From: an uncultured Mycoplasmatota bacterium | GTDB lineage: Bacteria; Bacillota_I; Bacilli_A; RF39; UBA660 | Length of the DNA: 8,106 nucleotides | Assembly: GCA_900552975.1 (NCBI GenBank) | Contig: UWSL01000069.1 | Location: 1-8,106 of the forward strand | Direction of reading: 5' to 3' | Shown here: positions 6,148-8,106 of the stretch, piece by piece | Numbering within the stretch: position 1 is the first letter of the stretch | Layout: each line of letters begins with the position of its first letter | Notes under the pieces: generated by a model | Told to the model about the DNA's origin: nothing | Database searches by the model: none | What the model saw: the letters and a program-made list of their open reading frames with translations, nothing else | Made by a program: the position numbers and the translations under genes

Positions 6148-8106
6148 TTATCCTTTCTTAACTAAAATTACAGGGTAGATACGAGCAGCTGTGTTTCCAT
6201 ATCCTTGAATTGTCCAATAATGACGAGTATATGAGTTATGGGCTGGGCCAGTATTATCATGTTTTGACAAAGTCCACGACCAGTCATGATCAGGATTACT
6301 CTTGTTTATCCAAGAAAGGGCGTTATCAGCTGATCCTTCAGCCATTGTTGGAACTCTTATATAACCCTTATTTGATCTTACTTCATCTGAAAAGGTCATT
6401 TCAACTAAACTTTCACTTGATTTAGCTTGACTTAGTAAATAATTATTACTTAAATATGTATTTAAAACAAGTTTTATATAGCTTTTTTTCCATGAATAAG
6501 CGATATGTCCCTTTTTGCTGTTAGCATTACTGTTATTTGTTGATGCAGCTCTTGTACCATATATGTAGCAGTAGCCACTTTGAGGATTACTTCTAGCCCA
6601 AGCACAATGACTAATTTTACATGCGTTTCCATTACATCCATCAACAAGAGCAGTTCCATCGGTATCAATACCAGCAAGTTCAACATCTGCTTTATTCATC
6701 GGAGAGTTTCTAATTAGCTGAACACTACCACTATTATTTTTCATAACTGTCCAAGAATCACAGACATAATTTACTCGGTCCCCTACGCTATATTTTTTCC
6801 TACTTACTTTATAAGAACCAGCTATACATAATTTGCTACTGCTTTTTGAGCTGTGGTTACCACTATGATCTGTGACAGTAACCGTTGCTTGATAATTTCC
6901 TGCTCTTGTTATTCCAGTAAAATTATAAGTACTAGAAGTCGAAGTATAAGTTTGACCTGCTAGTGTATATTGGTATTCTTTTATACCACTACAGCCCTTA
7001 TCTTTAGCTGATACACTTACAGTCGCTGTTGATGCACCAGTTACAGTTAATGTAACACTATTTATTTTTGGAGCTTGGTTGTCAGTAACGGTACAACTTT
7101 CTTGGCAACTTTCACTTGATGTCCCACAAGACGAACCATCAATTGTTGAAACATAAGAGATAGTTCTTGTTCCTGATTTAGTTCCTGTACCACAGGTGAC
7201 ACTACAAGTTGCACCAGCCGGAATACTACAAGTTCCTCTGTTACTTACTTTTTTGCCACCACAACTTTGTGAACAACCGTTTGAAGTTACTTCAGAAGTA
7301 CAAGCGTCTCCTGTAAATTTATCTTTTTTAGGTTGAGTTTTAGTAGCATATTGAGTACCACCACCACAAACATTACTACAAGCACCATATGCTGCACAAG
7401 TGTAACTACCATTGTTTATTATATTACTATTTTGACTACAACTTCTATAAACTGTATAATCTGAGCTTTCTTTCACTTGAGATACCCAACCAGCATTGTC
7501 TTTAACCCATGCATAGAAACGAACTGTTCCACCATATTGATGAGAAATACCAGTTGAAGCAGTACTACTAGTTGAATAATTTTGCCATGAACATGAATTT
7601 ACGTCTGAGCTAGTTTGAATACACATTTTAGCAACTTCACTAGTTGCATCAACTGCATTAAGTGAGACATTAACAACATTTGTTTTATATGAATTACTTT
7701 GAGAAGAAATAGAGAAACTATTAATAGCTGGTTTTACAGTATCAACTTTTACTGTTGTATTGTGATCTGCTGAAAGGCCAGCTAGAGATTTAACGGCACA
7801 AGTATATTTTTGACCTTTAGTATCACCTTGTTTAGTTATTGGAACATTACCTATTTCTGAATATCCAATATAATTTGAATAATTCTTAGTATTTCCTTTA
7901 GCTAAACCAAAATATAGGCCACTTATACCGGCAGTAGTTGTTGTAACTCGAGGAATAACTTCTGAAATATACCAATCAGATTCACCTTTCGTTCCATCAA
8001 AATTAATTGAACAATCAGGTCTTGTTGTATCTATGTTATTAACAGATATTTTATTTTTAGGATATTTTGAAATATTTCCAGCTTTATCTTCAGTCCAAAT
8101 GTTGTA
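6148..8106 (-). CDS. Large surface protein, paralogue of the 883-residue protein; N-terminus outside window
   Basis: The frame is open from the right edge to a TAA at 6148-6150, giving 652 residues. The ATG at 7624-7626 lies inside a conserved domain and is not the start: the 160 codons before it read through and match the paralogue. Domains in order: end of an Ig-like domain (YNIWTEDKAGNIS); two more Ig-like regions down to about 7450; two cysteine-rich TSP1-like modules (7093-7440, CSNVCGGG and CSVTCGTG); a further Ig-like domain (about 6818-7086, 'APKINSVTLTVTG' to 'VTDHSGNHSS'); and a C-terminal domain (about 6148-6804) with cysteines GCNGNACKISHC and YVC. That domain ends in IRVPTMAEGS, WSWTLSKHD, HYWTIQGYG and IYPVILVKKG, resembling DUF6273/lectin-like C-termini in which 'R-[IV]-P-T...W...PVI' recurs. 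By analogy the missing part should carry a prepilin-like N-terminus of about 340 residues; this cannot be seen. Translation is coupled to the FxLYD gene downstream. Confidence 0.88.
   Translation of the reverse strand, partial: YNIWTEDKAGNISKYPKNKISVNNIDTTRPDCSINFDGTKGESDWYISEVIPRVTTTTAGISGLYFGLAKGNTKNYSNYIGYSEIGNVPITKQGDTKGQKYTCAVKSLAGLSADHNTTVKVDTVKPAINSFSISSQSNSYKTNVVNVSLNAVDATSEVAKMCIQTSSDVNSCSWQNYSTSSTASTGISHQYGGTVRFYAWVKDNAGWVSQVKESSDYTVYRSCSQNSNIINNGSYTCAAYGACSNVCGGGTQYATKTQPKKDKFTGDACTSEVTSNGCSQSCGGKKVSNRGTCSIPAGATCSVTCGTGTKSGTRTISYVSTIDGSSCGTSSESCQESCTVTDNQAPKINSVTLTVTGASTATVSVSAKDKGCSGIKEYQYTLAGQTYTSTSSTYNFTGITRAGNYQATVTVTDHSGNHSSKSSSKLCIAGSYKVSRKKYSVGDRVNYVCDSWTVMKNNSGSVQLIRNSPMNKADVELAGIDTDGTALVDGCNGNACKISHCAWARSNPQSGYCYIYGTRAASTNNSNANSKKGHIAYSWKKSYIKLVLNTYLSNNYLLSQAKSSESLVEMTFSDEVRSNKGYIRVPTMAEGSADNALSWINKSNPDHDWSWTLSKHDNTGPAHNSYTRHYWTIQGYGNTAARIYPVILVKKG
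6151..6156 (-). promoter_or_regulatory. Ribosome binding site of the FxLYD gene within the end of the upstream gene
   Basis: AAAGGA on the minus strand forms the last two sense codons (Lys-Gly) of the large upstream gene, followed by its TAA and, 3 bases later, the ATG of the FxLYD gene. The layout implies reinitiation. Confidence 0.65.
7093..7440 (-). repeat. Two TSP1-like cysteine-rich modules in the paralogue
   Basis: The modules start CSNVCGGG and CSVTCGTG. They correspond to the first and last of the four modules in the 883-residue protein: TQYATKTQPKKDKF matches TQRATKTQLKKDKY, and YVSTIDGSSC matches YVSTVDGKTC. The two middle modules are absent. Confidence 0.7.
7255..8106 (-). repeat. 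Copy 2 of the duplicated coding segment (paralogous with 3589-4452)
   Basis: This encodes 284 residues that align with residues 342-629 of the 883-residue protein in the same order and with few gaps. Both copies lie in the same direction about 3.6 kb apart, consistent with an old tandem duplication of the gene. Confidence 0.85.

Noticed and set aside
5948..6178. Plus-strand frame opposite the FxLYD gene
   Set aside because: It is antisense to the basic membrane-anchor codons of the real gene and has no ribosome site.
6210..6686. Plus-strand frame 6210-6425 and minus-strand frame 6474-6686
   Set aside because: Both are contained in the C-terminal domain of the large paralogue in other registers, with no independent support.
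2824..8106. Sortase LPxTG anchoring of the large surface proteins
   Set aside because: Neither C-terminus has an LPxTG motif, hydrophobic segment and basic tail; the 883-residue protein ends in a cysteine-rich CPG and the paralogue in VKKG.

Overview
The window is an AT-rich stretch of a bacterial chromosome in which every gene I can support lies on the minus strand, so transcription runs from position 8106 towards position 1. Tryptophan is written TGG and genes end at TAA or TAG, so there is no sign of the TGA=Trp code of Mycoplasma. The low GC, Shine-Dalgarno sites, a Firmicutes-style lipobox, a prepilin (FTLVELL) signal and a Gram-positive FxLYD protein suggest an uncultured Bacillota member, probably a gut Bacilli lineage (RF39- or Erysipelotrichia-like). 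The taxonomy is inference from style only.

Reading in the direction of transcription, there are four units. (1) From beyond the right edge to about 5595: the C-terminal 652 residues of a large secreted protein (6148-8106, N-terminus missing) followed by a small membrane-anchored FxLYD-type protein (5644-6144), closed by a strong hairpin terminator. (2) 5508 to about 2108: an extended -10 promoter, an 883-residue protein with a class III prepilin-like N-terminus, Ig-like domains, four cysteine-rich thrombospondin-1-like modules and an SH3-like C-terminus (2824-5475), then a coupled 221-residue type I membrane protein (2150-2815), closed by a bidirectional hairpin. (3) 2092 to about 151: an extended -10 promoter, miaB (tRNA ms2i6A methylthiotransferase) and an overlapping small lipoprotein gene, closed by a hairpin that contains the stop codon. 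(4) 1-123: the first 41 codons of another membrane protein running off the left edge.

The part worth attention is 2150-8106. It holds two tandem paralogous surface proteins, each followed within a few bases by a small membrane-anchored partner gene. The two large proteins share about 60% identity (hand count) in their Ig-like region. They differ by a 108-residue block of extra cysteine-rich modules and by unrelated C-terminal domains: SH3-like in one, an Ig-like plus DUF6273/lectin-like domain in the other. This looks like a modular surface or pseudopilin display locus that diversifies by module gain and C-terminal exchange. No pilus ATPase, prepilin peptidase or sortase is in the window, so assembly would need genes elsewhere. 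There is no tRNA, rRNA, CRISPR array, insertion sequence or gene-free stretch above 300 bases.
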